Assembly (NCBI GenBank): GCA_947449255.1
Contig: CANFQX010000001.1
Span: forward strand, 248,001 to 312,000
Origin: Pseudobdellovibrionaceae bacterium
Lineage (GTDB): Bacteria > Bdellovibrionota > Bdellovibrionia > Bdellovibrionales > Bdellovibrionaceae
Direction: 5' to 3'
DNA length: 64,000 nt
Made by a program: the position numbers and the translations under genes. The first letter of the stretch is position 1. Every line of letters starts with the position of its first letter. Shown here in pieces: positions 35,957 through 44,222 of the stretch. A model generated the notes under the pieces. It was not told the origin of the DNA, did not search any database, and worked only from the letters and a program-made list of their open reading frames with translations.

Positions 35957-36228
35957 GAGTTAGTGTCCCCATTTTTTGATTTTACTTCTAAGGTGGCCCC
36001 TAAAAAATTCAAAAGTTCAGTCACTTTGTCCAATCGCACGGTTTTCTTGCCCAGCTCAAATTCCTTAATAAAGCGAGCATTAAGACCTGAGCGAAATGCC
36101 ATGTCTTCTTGAGTGTATCCCAGTTCTTCACGACGATTTCGAACAAAAAGTGCAATCGGTGAAACTTCGGATTTGATTTGTTTTTTTGTCCGTCTTGAAT
36201 TTGTGGCGCTTTTTTTTTCCTTTGGCAT
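35953..36228 (-). CDS. hipB: HipB-like HTH antitoxin
   Basis: A 91-residue protein with a Cro/C1-type helix-turn-helix: VRNRREELGYTQEDMAFRSGLNARFIKEFELGKKTVRLDKV (about residues 27-70). A Lys/Arg-rich N-terminal tail of about 22 residues precedes it. It should bind the three palindromes immediately upstream to repress the operon and neutralise HipA. No ribosome binding site is seen at the ATG; the palindrome centred at 36248-36249 sits only 10 bases upstream. Confidence 0.88.
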   Translation of the reverse strand: MPKEKKSATNSRRTKKQIKSEVSPIALFVRNRREELGYTQEDMAFRSGLNARFIKEFELGKKTVRLDKVTELLNFLGATLEVKSKNGDTNS

Positions 36229-36237
36229 TTACATATC

Positions 36238-36259
36238 ATATACCCCGATCGGGGTATAT
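36238..36259. promoter_or_regulatory. Operator O1, perfect palindrome upstream of hipB
   Basis: A 22-base perfect palindrome with core CCCCGATCGGGG and flanking ATATA/TATAT, centred between 36248 and 36249. It lies 10 bases before the hipB start on the minus strand. Probably a HipB binding site. Confidence 0.7.
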
Positions 36260-36281
36260 TCAAAGAAAAACAATAAAAATA

Positions 36282-36296
36282 ACCCCTGATCGGGGT
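36282..36296. promoter_or_regulatory. Operator O2 upstream of hipB
   Basis: ACCCC (36282-36286) and GGGGT (36292-36296) around TGATC, the same half-sites as O1 with one extra base in the centre. Confidence 0.55.
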
Positions 36297-36324
36297 CTAA
36301 AAAATATTCAAACTGTATTTTAAT

Positions 36325-36338
36325 ACCCGTTCGGGGGT
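36325..36338. promoter_or_regulatory. Operator O3 upstream of hipB
   Basis: ACCCG (36325-36329) and CGGGGGT (36332-36338), a degenerate copy of the O1 half-sites. The three sites are spaced about 40 bases apart (centres at 36248, 36289 and 36331), roughly four helical turns each. Confidence 0.5.
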
Positions 36339-36396
36339 TAAAATATGCCTAGCGAGAGCTAATATCGCGCATCGTGCGCTTGAGGACAAAACTACT

Positions 36397-37980
36397 CTAT
36401 TTTTTTTGTCGATGATTTAAAAAATCAATCAGGCATTGCACAGCCTGGCCATTGCCACCAGCGGATAAAACCGCTCCTTGAGCCTTATCTGCCCATGAGT
36501 AGATATCTAAATGTGCCCATTTTTTTCCTCGGACAAATCTTTGCAAAAACAAAGCCGCAGTGATGGCTCCACCAAATCCTCCGCCAGAGTTTTTAAAATC
36601 TGCAAACGGAGAAGACATCTCGCCCCAATATTTTTCATAGAGTGGCATCCGCCAATTCAAATCCCCAGCTCGTTGTCCCGCCAGTGATAGCTCCTGAGCT
36701 AAAGCATCGTCATTTGAAAACAATCCAGCAATCTCTGCCCCCAAGCCCACTTTGATCGCCCCAGTCAGCGTTGCAACATCAATAACAACTTCAGCTTCAT
36801 CACTGCCCTTTTGAGTGCATGCCACATCCAAAACATCTGCTAAGACTAAGCGTCCTTCGGCATCGGTGTTGTCGATTTCGACTTTGAGTCCATTTCGCGC
36901 GGTCACCACATCACTGGGGCGAAATGATTTTCCATCCACTGAGTTTTCGGCAAGGGCTAAATAAAAATCCAAAGGCCCCGGGTATTGTGATTCTGAAGCC
37001 CACAGCGCAAGCCCCATCACCGTTGCGGCTCCTCCCATATCTTTTTTCATCAAACGCATGGCAGAAGAGGGTTTTAGATCCAATCCACCCGTATCAAAGG
37101 TGATGCCTTTTCCAACAAAGGCCACAGGTTTAAGTTTCGACTTTTTTGTTGGACGGTATTTTATGTGAACCATGCTGGGACCAAATTCAGCCCCACGCCC
37201 CACTGAAGAATGAAGCCCCATGCCCTCTTGATTTAATTTTTTGGCATCCCAAACAGCCACTTTGAATCCTGAATTCCATTTGATTTTTTTTACCGCCAAA
37301 TCAGCAAAGCTCTGAGGATTCAATTCATTTGGAGGCAAGTTCACAAGGTGACGAGCTAAGTTCACGGCCCTTGCATGTCCCAAAGCTTCCTTGATCAGAT
37401 CTTTAGAAACAGCTTGAGAATCTGTTTTCAAAAAAACTTGCGGCAGGTCTAATAATTGTTTTCCATCCATAAATTGACGGTAATTGTAGGCCGCCATATC
37501 AAAACCCACCAGAGCACCCAATTGATGAGCTTCACTCACTCCATAAAACTCCATCTGAATGGTTTTGAGTTGATTCACTTTAAAATGACTCACCAGGGAG
37601 CCAAACTGATCTCGAGCCCAGGAGTACTGCGCTTCATCAATGAAACCATGATGCCCAGCGCTTCCCTTTGATTGCGGCCTGAAAATCCAGACAGGCCCCT
37701 GCTGGCCAATAAAATAGGTCACTTCACGTTCATTTTTATTTAAAGCCTCTAATTGCCACGAAAGAGCATGGGTTTTAAAAAGGTCTAGGGCGCGATGAGT
37801 CTCCGAAGCCCCCAGGACGACAACGTAGCCAGTGGGCTCTCCATTGACAGCCTTTGTATGCTTATTGAATTCTTTAAAAGATTCAATCCAAGAGGGAATT
37901 TGAAACTTTGATGTTTTCTTGGAAACTCTTGGAGAACTTGCTTTTTTCATTTTTTTTGAACTGGTTCGAATTTTTGCCAT
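36397..37980 (-). CDS. pepA: Leucyl aminopeptidase (M17)
   Basis: Dizinc aminopeptidase that releases N-terminal residues from peptides. The C-terminal catalytic domain has the metal/active-site block VGKGITFDTGGLDLKP (Lys291, Asp296) and the M17 signature NTDAEGRLVLADVL at 371-384. Residues 1-45 are a Lys/Ser/Pro-rich lead-in; residues about 50-190 are the divergent N-terminal domain. The length of 527 is normal. It diverges from the endonuclease/exonuclease/phosphatase gene, with a hairpin (GCGCA/TGCGC, 36367-36379) downstream that lacks a T-run. Confidence 0.95.
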   Translation of the reverse strand: MAKIRTSSKKMKKASSPRVSKKTSKFQIPSWIESFKEFNKHTKAVNGEPTGYVVVLGASETHRALDLFKTHALSWQLEALNKNEREVTYFIGQQGPVWIFRPQSKGSAGHHGFIDEAQYSWARDQFGSLVSHFKVNQLKTIQMEFYGVSEAHQLGALVGFDMAAYNYRQFMDGKQLLDLPQVFLKTDSQAVSKDLIKEALGHARAVNLARHLVNLPPNELNPQSFADLAVKKIKWNSGFKVAVWDAKKLNQEGMGLHSSVGRGAEFGPSMVHIKYRPTKKSKLKPVAFVGKGITFDTGGLDLKPSSAMRLMKKDMGGAATVMGLALWASESQYPGPLDFYLALAENSVDGKSFRPSDVVTARNGLKVEIDNTDAEGRLVLADVLDVACTQKGSDEAEVVIDVATLTGAIKVGLGAEIAGLFSNDDALAQELSLAGQRAGDLNWRMPLYEKYWGEMSSPFADFKNSGGGFGGAITAALFLQRFVRGKKWAHLDIYSWADKAQGAVLSAGGNGQAVQCLIDFLNHRQKK

Positions 37981-38032
37981 GTTTTTCTCATTATTTTGTT
38001 TGAGCTTAAGATATAAACTTCTGTAAAATCAT

Positions 38033-39067
38033 ATGATGACGTGGACAAAGACCACAAATCTAAAATTGTGCTTACTCAACGCAGAGAACCTATTTCTGCA
38101 ATTTGATGCTGAGCCCACCAAGGATTTGTTAAAACTTTCAGAAATTGAGTGGCAAAAGCACAGTTCTTCTATTTATGAAAATAAAAATCTGAGGAAATGT
38201 CAGGAACTCGGTCGTGGCCTACTGGAGATTAATGCCGACATTATCATGTTCTGTGAAGTGGGTGGAATTGAATCCCTCAAAAACTTCAACCACCTATTTA
38301 TGAATGACTGTTACAGCCCTGTTTTGATTGAAGGAAACTCAGATCGCAATATCGATGTGGGTTACCTGATTCGAAAAAATACCCCCTTCTTTTTTGATAT
38401 TTTATCGAATAAAAGTCGACTGATCAACTACCTCTATCCCCATGAAAGATTGAGTTTGCAAAGTGGCTACCCTCTGGCCAACAAAGAAATCTCAGTCAGC
38501 CATAAATTTTCGAGAGATGTTGCTGAGCTGCGTTTATTCACCTCAGACAAAGAAAAGCCCTTCTTAATGATTTTACTCACTCACTTAAAATCGCGTCTTG
38601 ATCGGGATCGCATTGATCCAAATGGCTTTGAAAGACGACAAGCTGAGCTTAAAACTTTGCTCGAGATTTATAAAGAGCTCGAGCTCGCCCACCCCCTTGT
38701 CCCCATCGTGGTCGCCGGAGATTTCAATGGCAATGCCAGTCCTGCTGAAACGGATGAGGAATTTAAAGACCTCTACACCTTGACTGGATTAAAAGATGTT
38801 TTTGAACTGGCACTATTAAAGCCTGAAGACAGAGCCACTTTTTATCAAGTGAAAAACAATACACGAACTGAAGGACGGCAGATTGATTTTTGCTTTCTTT
38901 CTCCAACGCTGCAAGCTCACCTTAATCATAACTCGGTCAAGGCCTATCGCTACAAGACTGATTTCGGCGTAGAGCATGGCATCCCCAAAAATATGGAAGA
39001 AAAGCTACGTCTTCCCTCTGACCATTACCCGATTGTCTTTGAAATAGAAAACATCCCTTTTTCATAA
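38033..39067 (+). CDS. Endonuclease/exonuclease/phosphatase-superfamily protein
   Basis: Metal-dependent phosphodiesterase fold. Motifs are LLNAENLFL near the N-terminus (Asn and Glu ligands), MFCEVGGIESL, THLKSRLDRDR, VVAGDFNGNASP with catalytic Asp and Asn, and SDHYPIVFEIE at the C-terminus with the Asp-His pair. No signal peptide is seen, so a cytoplasmic enzyme is likely. Substrate could be nucleic acid or a phospho-compound; sequence cannot decide. An ATG at 38036 is an equal start. A GNAT gene follows 24 bases downstream. Confidence 0.85.
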   Translation: MMTWTKTTNLKLCLLNAENLFLQFDAEPTKDLLKLSEIEWQKHSSSIYENKNLRKCQELGRGLLEINADIIMFCEVGGIESLKNFNHLFMNDCYSPVLIEGNSDRNIDVGYLIRKNTPFFFDILSNKSRLINYLYPHERLSLQSGYPLANKEISVSHKFSRDVAELRLFTSDKEKPFLMILLTHLKSRLDRDRIDPNGFERRQAELKTLLEIYKELELAHPLVPIVVAGDFNGNASPAETDEEFKDLYTLTGLKDVFELALLKPEDRATFYQVKNNTRTEGRQIDFCFLSPTLQAHLNHNSVKAYRYKTDFGVEHGIPKNMEEKLRLPSDHYPIVFEIENIPFS

Positions 39068-39091
39068 CCCCCTTGACCAGACAGGCTTTCC

Positions 39092-39685
39092 ATGAAAACG
39101 CCAAGAGTTGTAATCTTTAAAAAAACCAAACGACTTTTCCTTCGCCCTCTACAACTTATGGATCATGAAAACTGGGCACAAGCCTACTCTTCTATGCATG
39201 CACCACAAAATGAATGGGATGAAACGAATTGGCTAGACTCTGAACTGAGCCTTAAAAAATTTAAGGAGCATTTAAAGAAGCACCAAGCTTGGCAAAATGA
39301 AGATCATTTTTATCAATTTGGAGTTTTTCGCAAAGATGATGGCCTACTGATAGGTTTTATAAATCTGATGGACATTTCTCGTGGTCTTTTTCAAAACGCT
39401 TATCTGGGATATCGAATTTACAACAACCACTGGGGGCAAGGCTACGCCAAAGAAGCCTGTCAAGCGGCAGTCGAAATCGCATTCAAAAACTTAAAACTTC
39501 ATCGTATCGAAGCCGGAATTGAACCCACCAACAAACGCTCCATCCGTGTTGCCAAAGCCATTGGTCTTCGCAAAGAAGGCTTAAGCCCAAGGCGTCTTTT
39601 ATTGAGGAATAAATGGATTGATCTTGTGCTCTATGCTGCGACCTCTGAAGAATTTGGCCTTAAATGGAAAAACCCTAAAAAATAG
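39092..39685 (+). CDS. GNAT N-acetyltransferase, RimJ/RimL-type
   Basis: A 197-residue acetyl-CoA-dependent acetyltransferase. The N-terminus TKRLFLRPLQLMDHENW is typical of the RimJ/RimL branch; the acetyl-CoA-binding loop is LGYRIYNNHWGQGYAKEA near residues 105-122, followed by LKLHRIEAGIEPTNKRSIRVAKAIGLRKEG. Family members acetylate ribosomal protein N-termini or small amines; the substrate here is not known. Confidence 0.88.
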   Translation: MKTPRVVIFKKTKRLFLRPLQLMDHENWAQAYSSMHAPQNEWDETNWLDSELSLKKFKEHLKKHQAWQNEDHFYQFGVFRKDDGLLIGFINLMDISRGLFQNAYLGYRIYNNHWGQGYAKEACQAAVEIAFKNLKLHRIEAGIEPTNKRSIRVAKAIGLRKEGLSPRRLLLRNKWIDLVLYAATSEEFGLKWKNPKK

Positions 39686-39814
39686 ACTCTTGAGTTTTTA
39701 TGATCTCCGACACTTTATAATAAAAGCCCTTTATTTTTATCTAGTCAGTCCTTGAAAATGAGTTTTCCACCCAAAGTGAAAACGAACGGTGAAAACAATC
39801 AAAAGGAAGACAAT

Positions 39815-40327
39815 ATGATAAAATGGCTGACAGTTGTATTGGGGTTTTTATTCGGTTCGCAAGCCTCCAAGGCATGGAATTTCAATGAGATCGCCATGGG
39901 CATCTATGAAGAGGCCCTGCATCGCAGCCGAAGGCCGATCGCTTTTCTGTTTTTGGGATTGGCCTCCGTCATTTTATTTTGCGGTGGTTTTTTTATGAGT
40001 CTGATCGATATCACTCGGCAATTTGATCTCACTGGTCATTTCTATCCAGGTGCGATTTTCTGGACTGGAGCGATTTTATCGGCCACCTTACTGCTTGCCC
40101 TAAGTTACATCTTCAGCAAAGTATGGACAGCCAATTTTCTCGATAAATCTCAGCCACAAACGCAAACTGAAAGCCATACCCCAAAGCTGCAAGAAGCTTT
40201 ATCGCTGTTGATCCTTGATCATATCGAAGAAAGAAAATTTAAAAGAGAAAAAGAGGAAAATTTAAGACAAACTTCAGAGACGAAAAAGACTAAAAAAAAT
40301 AGTCCCGAGATGGAAACTCCCTTTTAA
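39815..40327 (+). CDS. Membrane protein with two TM segments, function unknown
   Basis: Start at ATG 39815, with AAGGAAG 5 bases upstream; the frame is open to 39752 but the earlier part lacks one. Two hydrophobic segments (PIAFLFLGLASVILFCGGFFMSLI and GAIFWTGAILSATLLLALSYIF) are followed by a charged Lys/Glu-rich tail likely to lie in the cytoplasm. This arrangement resembles small holin-like or phage-shock-like membrane proteins, but no family is recognised. The stop overlaps the convergent pdxH gene by 4 bases. Confidence 0.55.
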   Translation: MIKWLTVVLGFLFGSQASKAWNFNEIAMGIYEEALHRSRRPIAFLFLGLASVILFCGGFFMSLIDITRQFDLTGHFYPGAIFWTGAILSATLLLALSYIFSKVWTANFLDKSQPQTQTESHTPKLQEALSLLILDHIEERKFKREKEENLRQTSETKKTKKNSPEMETPF

Positions 40328-40911
40328 GGACTTCTCATAAAGGTCTTCCAACCTGAAGAACTTTTCTGATAAATATAGCGTTGATGCAAACGACCCGTTA
40401 AACCAAACCAAAACTCTATTTCATGGGGCTCAACCTGCCAACCACCCCAATGCCGTGGGCGAGGGACAGCTTGTCCCTCAAACTGCTTTTCAAATTCTTC
40501 TACACGAAGGGCCAGATGATTGTATTCAGGGATAACTTCACTCTGATTCGAGGCCCAAGCTCCGATTTGGCTGAGTCTTGGACGAGTTGAAAAATAAGCA
40601 TCACTTTCTGCTGCAGACACCTTCGAGGCAACACCAGTGATTCGAACTTGCTGCCAAATGGCAGGCCAATAAAAATTTAAACAGACGTTGGGATTATTTT
40701 CGATATCACGTCCTTTATGGCTTTCATAATTTCCATAAAAAACAAAACCCTGGGATGAGACTTCTTTAAGGTAAACTATACGAGCAGAGGGCATGCCCTC
40801 TTGACTTACCGTCGACAATGACATGGCATTGGCCTCAGGTATTTTTAGAGCAACCGCCTCTTTCATGAGGCGGTCAAAATGTTGATAGGGATCTAAATTC
40901 AAATCAAACAC
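40324..40911 (-). CDS. pdxH: Pyridoxamine 5'-phosphate oxidase
   Basis: FMN-dependent oxidation of pyridoxine/pyridoxamine 5'-phosphate to pyridoxal phosphate. Signature segments: PSARIVYLKEVSSQGFVFYGNYESHKGRDIE near residues 36-66, VCLNFYWPAIWQQVRITG, SRPRLSQIGAWASNQS-like TRPRLSQIGAWASNQ, and the C-terminal HWGGWQVEPHEIEFWFG. The 195-residue length lacks the N-terminal tail of the E. coli enzyme but keeps all core parts. Start codon is GTG. It converges on the membrane protein gene. Confidence 0.95.
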   Translation of the reverse strand: MFDLNLDPYQHFDRLMKEAVALKIPEANAMSLSTVSQEGMPSARIVYLKEVSSQGFVFYGNYESHKGRDIENNPNVCLNFYWPAIWQQVRITGVASKVSAAESDAYFSTRPRLSQIGAWASNQSEVIPEYNHLALRVEEFEKQFEGQAVPRPRHWGGWQVEPHEIEFWFGLTGRLHQRYIYQKSSSGWKTFMRSP

Positions 40912-40928
40912 AGGCTCTCTTTTTACTG

Positions 40929-41654
40929 CTATTTTTTAGCTTTTTTAGTCTCAACTGGATGAGCAGAGGCCGCTTTATCAGCTTTTTTCACGATATCAAC
41001 CAATTCAACTTCAAAAATTAAAACTGAATTTGGTGGAATTCCTGGGCGACCAGAAGGACCGTAAGCCAACTCAGGTGCGATGAATAGTTTTGCTTTACCG
41101 CCAACTTTCATAAGTTGCAAAGCTTCTGTCCAACCTGGGATAACGCCACCCACTGGAAATTCAGCTGGTTGACCTCTGTCGTAAGAAGAATCGAATTGCT
41201 CTCCATTCATCAAAGTTCCTTTGTAATGAACTTTAACGGTGTCTTCTTTGCTAGGACTTGCGCCCGCGCCTTCTTTAACAACGATATATTGAAGTCCACT
41301 TGCTGTGACTTTTACACCCGCTGCTGTTTTATTTTTTTCTAAAAACTCTTTGCCAGTTTTAGAGTTTTTGTCAGCTTGCTCAGTTTGTTTCTTCATTGTC
41401 ATTTCTTGAAGTTTCATCATTGCAGCTTGCATGTCTTCTTTAGACATTTCATTTTTGCTCACAGAAGCATCTTTTAATGCCTGAGACAATGCATCAGCAT
41501 CAAACTCAATATTTTGCTGTTTCAAATTTCCACCGATTTGTTGCCCAATCGCGTAGCTGGCTTTTTTTACATCTGAATCCAACTTTACTTTTTTAGTACA
41601 AGCGGCTGTGAATGCCATTGCTAGTGCAAGGCCTCCTATTACAAACTTATTCAT
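40929..41654 (-). CDS. FKBP-type peptidyl-prolyl isomerase lipoprotein (Mip/FkpA-like)
   Basis: Catalyses proline isomerisation in envelope protein folding. Signal peptide ends in the lipobox FTAAC, so it is probably an inner- or outer-membrane lipoprotein. An N-terminal helical dimerisation part (VKKASYAIGQQIGGNLKQQ) is followed by the FKBP domain (about residues 115-225): VKVHYKGTLMNGEQFDSSYDRGQPAEFPVGGVIPGWTEAL and AYGPSGRPGIPPNSVLIFEVEL. GAGGAGA precedes the ATG. A Lys/Ala tail follows. Confidence 0.93.
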   Translation of the reverse strand: MNKFVIGGLALAMAFTAACTKKVKLDSDVKKASYAIGQQIGGNLKQQNIEFDADALSQALKDASVSKNEMSKEDMQAAMMKLQEMTMKKQTEQADKNSKTGKEFLEKNKTAAGVKVTASGLQYIVVKEGAGASPSKEDTVKVHYKGTLMNGEQFDSSYDRGQPAEFPVGGVIPGWTEALQLMKVGGKAKLFIAPELAYGPSGRPGIPPNSVLIFEVELVDIVKKADKAASAHPVETKKAKK

Positions 41655-41813
41655 GCTGTCTCCTCACTTAAATGACCGTTTAGGTGATCATTAATTTTAT
41701 TGATCCTTAAGATGATCCCTAAGGTTGTTTATTTCTACAAGAAACAATCTTGCTCTGAATTTATAATTTTTCAAACAGATATTGCAGTATGTTATAGGAA
41801 GTTTATTTATGCC

Positions 41814-42671
41814 CTAGAATTCAACTCGAAAATAAAGATTCCCCTCGGGCAAAATATTTCCAAGAAAGTTGGAGTCCGAAAGCCCCCCGCCAAGATAAAC
41901 ACCGTGTCGAAGCCGCTCTTCAAAGGTTGCTGAAACCTTATCTTCAAAGCTGCAACCAAACTGAGCTCCAAATGATAAAATGGCGGAACCCTTGCCGCAG
42001 GCTGCATAGGATAGTCCCATATTGAAATTTGAGCCAGCAAGCTTATTCGTTTCAACCGAAATGGCTTTTTGCTGCCCAAACTCCATGCCCTTTTCTTCGG
42101 AACGGCCATCAATCTTTAATCGAACCACATAGGCATCAGCAATAGCTTTTACCTCTGGCACTGAATTTCCGACACTGGCCAGCACCTGCAAAAGTGAAAT
42201 CGCTACATCTCCGCCAGTTGCTGTTGCATTGGCATTCACTCCAACCAAACTCTCCTGTGCTGGAGGCTTTACGCCTGAAAATAATTTTTGAATGGCTTCA
42301 TCCACATTCACTATTAGGTCCGGAGCTTTCTCAAAGACTTCCAGCAAGAACTGATCTATATGATATTTTTTGTAATATTCAAGATAGGTCACCCTATCTA
42401 TAAGTTTAGCTATATCGACCATATTATTTTTTTTGGGGGTAGAGCTGAGCGAATCGAAAACATGATCCAGTTCACAATGACAATAGGGTGAGGCTCCAGC
42501 CTCAGTCCTTTTCGACTCGCTCAATTTAAAGGCTCCAGAAGTGGCCGTCAACTCTGAAGCCCGAGCTTTAGAGCAAGAAATCAGGGCTGCACTAAAATGA
42601 GATGCCACCAATAAAGTCAACGACATCCACATCTGTTTTTTTAGCTTTCGCGAACCAGTAATTTTGATCAT
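41814..42671 (-). CDS. Exported protein, function unknown
   Basis: A 285-residue protein with a basic n-region (MIKITGSRKLKKQ), a hydrophobic stretch and a Cys near the cleavage site (AALISCSKA), possibly a lipoprotein. Start at 42671 has no clear ribosome binding site. It holds two Cys pairs (CHCELDH; CGKG..CSFED). The middle is hydrophilic helical (residues 80-200). The C-terminus looks like beta hairpins (VYLGGGLSDSNFLG and LYFRVEF). No family recognised. Confidence 0.55.
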   Translation of the reverse strand: MIKITGSRKLKKQMWMSLTLLVASHFSAALISCSKARASELTATSGAFKLSESKRTEAGASPYCHCELDHVFDSLSSTPKKNNMVDIAKLIDRVTYLEYYKKYHIDQFLLEVFEKAPDLIVNVDEAIQKLFSGVKPPAQESLVGVNANATATGGDVAISLLQVLASVGNSVPEVKAIADAYVVRLKIDGRSEEKGMEFGQQKAISVETNKLAGSNFNMGLSYAACGKGSAILSFGAQFGCSFEDKVSATFEERLRHGVYLGGGLSDSNFLGNILPEGNLYFRVEF

Positions 42672-43008
42672 AACTTAAGGGTTTCAAGATCTATTCCAAG
42701 AATTCACACAGAGAATGAACAAGGGCTATAATATCAATTCAAAGCCATCCAAAGATCCCTGAGGCCTCAGACCGAAGAGGGTTCATTAGAAGGACTCACT
42801 GCTCGGTGTAGAGAACTTGGACAGGACTGTCGAACTTATTTCAAATCGCGCCCCTCTGCGTCCTAAAAAAATGCAACTAAAACCCATCCAAAAATCCGCA
42901 TGATGAAAGAAGCACATTAGCAAAAAAAAGCCCGCAAAGTCTTGAGCAGGCGACTTGCGAGTCTTCTCAAAAAAAGGCATAATTAAATCATAAAGGAAGA
43001 CTTATTTT
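42672..43008. other. Intergenic region of 337 bases
   Basis: Between two divergent exported-protein genes. The only structure I see is a small hairpin (GACT at 42951 with AGTC at 42959) in an A-rich setting near 42920-42985, and AAGGAAG before the next ATG. Reading frames here have no start codon with a ribosome binding site. No gene called. Confidence 0.5.
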
Positions 43009-43425
43009 ATGAAGCCCCGTCTTGTCATTTTTTCTATTTCCTTATTTTTTGTTTTAGCTACAAAAGCTCAAGAGACTCACTCCACAAGCTCCCGAACAAA
43101 TCTTTATGAACAAGAAGCTGCAAAAGATGAAAGCAAAACTTTTACTGCAAAAGTAAGAATCGTTCGCGATATTTCCGATGATCTTGAAGTTTTTTTTGAA
43201 GGTGAAGTGGCCAAGGGCGCCTACACTTTGCCTCGCCAAACCAAAGGCTATGCAGCAATACTCAAAACCCTCGAAGCGAGCAAAAAAGCAGAGGGCCAAT
43301 CTGTCACGGTGACCGCCGACAAGGAAAAAAACATCATCTCTGTCGAAGCTTCAAAAAGCAAACCCGGCTTTGTTCCACCCTCAGATCCCAATAAGAAGTG
43401 GGATTTTGGCAAAATGCCAGATTAG
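43009..43425 (+). CDS. Small exported protein, function unknown
   Basis: A 138-residue protein with a signal peptide (SISLFFVLATKAQE). The mature part has a beta-rich segment (FTAKVRIVRDISDDLEVFFEGEVAKGAYTLP) and ends PPSDPNKKWDFGKMPD. No family recognised. AAGGAAG precedes the ATG. It lies 113 bases upstream of the response-regulator gene on the same strand. Confidence 0.6.
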   Translation: MKPRLVIFSISLFFVLATKAQETHSTSSRTNLYEQEAAKDESKTFTAKVRIVRDISDDLEVFFEGEVAKGAYTLPRQTKGYAAILKTLEASKKAEGQSVTVTADKEKNIISVEASKSKPGFVPPSDPNKKWDFGKMPD

Positions 43426-43493
43426 CTCACAGTTTAAACCCCAGTTTCATTCATATTAGCTCAGGCAAAGATTTGATCTTGCGTATGGACATA

Positions 43494-43520
43494 GAAAGTG
43501 AGATTTTTTAAATCACTTTC
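43494..43520. promoter_or_regulatory. Inverted repeat upstream of response regulator
   Basis: Perfect 8-base arms GAAAGTGA (43494-43501) and TCACTTTC (43513-43520) with an 11-base A/T-rich spacer, ending 18 bases before the regulator start codon. Half-site centres are 19 bases apart, about two helical turns. A candidate operator, possibly for autoregulation. Confidence 0.45.
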
Positions 43521-43538
43521 GGAAAGGATCCAGAGGTC

Positions 43539-44222
43539 ATGCGTATTCTCGTCGTTGAAGATCAAGTCAAAATGGCAAATTTCCTCAAAAAAGGTCTCAA
43601 CGAAGTTGGATATGCCGTCGACATAGCCGAAAGCGGCACTTCTGCGGAAAGCTATATGGCTCAAGGTGAATACGATCTCGTCATTCTTGACGTCATGTTG
43701 CCTGATCAAAATGGCATAGACACGGCCAGACACCTTCGCCGTGATGGCTATGCGGGCCCCATTTTGATGGTAACAGCTCTCTCCACCACCAAAGATAAAG
43801 TCAATGGCCTGGATGCAGGAGCCGATGACTATCTAACAAAGCCCTATTCTTTTGATGAACTGCATGCCCGAGTTCGAGCCTTACTGCGTCGCAAAGCACC
43901 AAATGGAGCCTCCGTCACGAGCACCTTGAAATATGCTGATTTAGAACTGGATCTTATTCAACGCAAAGTCCGCAGATCAGGACAAGAAATCACTTTGACC
44001 TCCAAAGAGTTTGCCTTGCTGGAATATTTCATGCGCAACCCCGAAAGACCTTTGGGAAGGGTGTCCATTGCCGAACATGTTTGGGATATTCATTTTGATT
44101 CCGAAAGCAATGTGATCGACGTCTATATCAATCTCTTAAGAAAAAAAATAGATGCTCCATTTTCAAAAAAACTTCTCCATACAGTTGTTGGCACGGGCTA
44201 TGTTCTTAAAGAAAATATATAA
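43539..44222 (+). CDS. OmpR/PhoB-type response regulator
   Basis: A 227-residue transcription regulator: receiver domain (residues 1-118) with ED pair, phospho-acceptor Asp51 (LVILDVMLPDQNG), Thr in MVTAL and Lys in LTKPYSF; winged-helix DNA-binding domain (about 128-222) with TLTSKEFALLEYFMRNPERPL and VDVYINLLRKKID. AGAGG lies 1-6 bases before the ATG. The histidine kinase gene overlaps its 3' end by 23 bases, so they form a coupled two-component pair. Confidence 0.95.
   Translation: MRILVVEDQVKMANFLKKGLNEVGYAVDIAESGTSAESYMAQGEYDLVILDVMLPDQNGIDTARHLRRDGYAGPILMVTALSTTKDKVNGLDAGADDYLTKPYSFDELHARVRALLRRKAPNGASVTSTLKYADLELDLIQRKVRRSGQEITLTSKEFALLEYFMRNPERPLGRVSIAEHVWDIHFDSESNVIDVYINLLRKKIDAPFSKKLLHTVVGTGYVLKENI

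Noticed and set aside
42786-42980. 64-codon minus-strand frame in the 42.7-43.0 kb gap
   Set aside because: No ribosome binding site and no protein-like pattern; the region looks non-coding.
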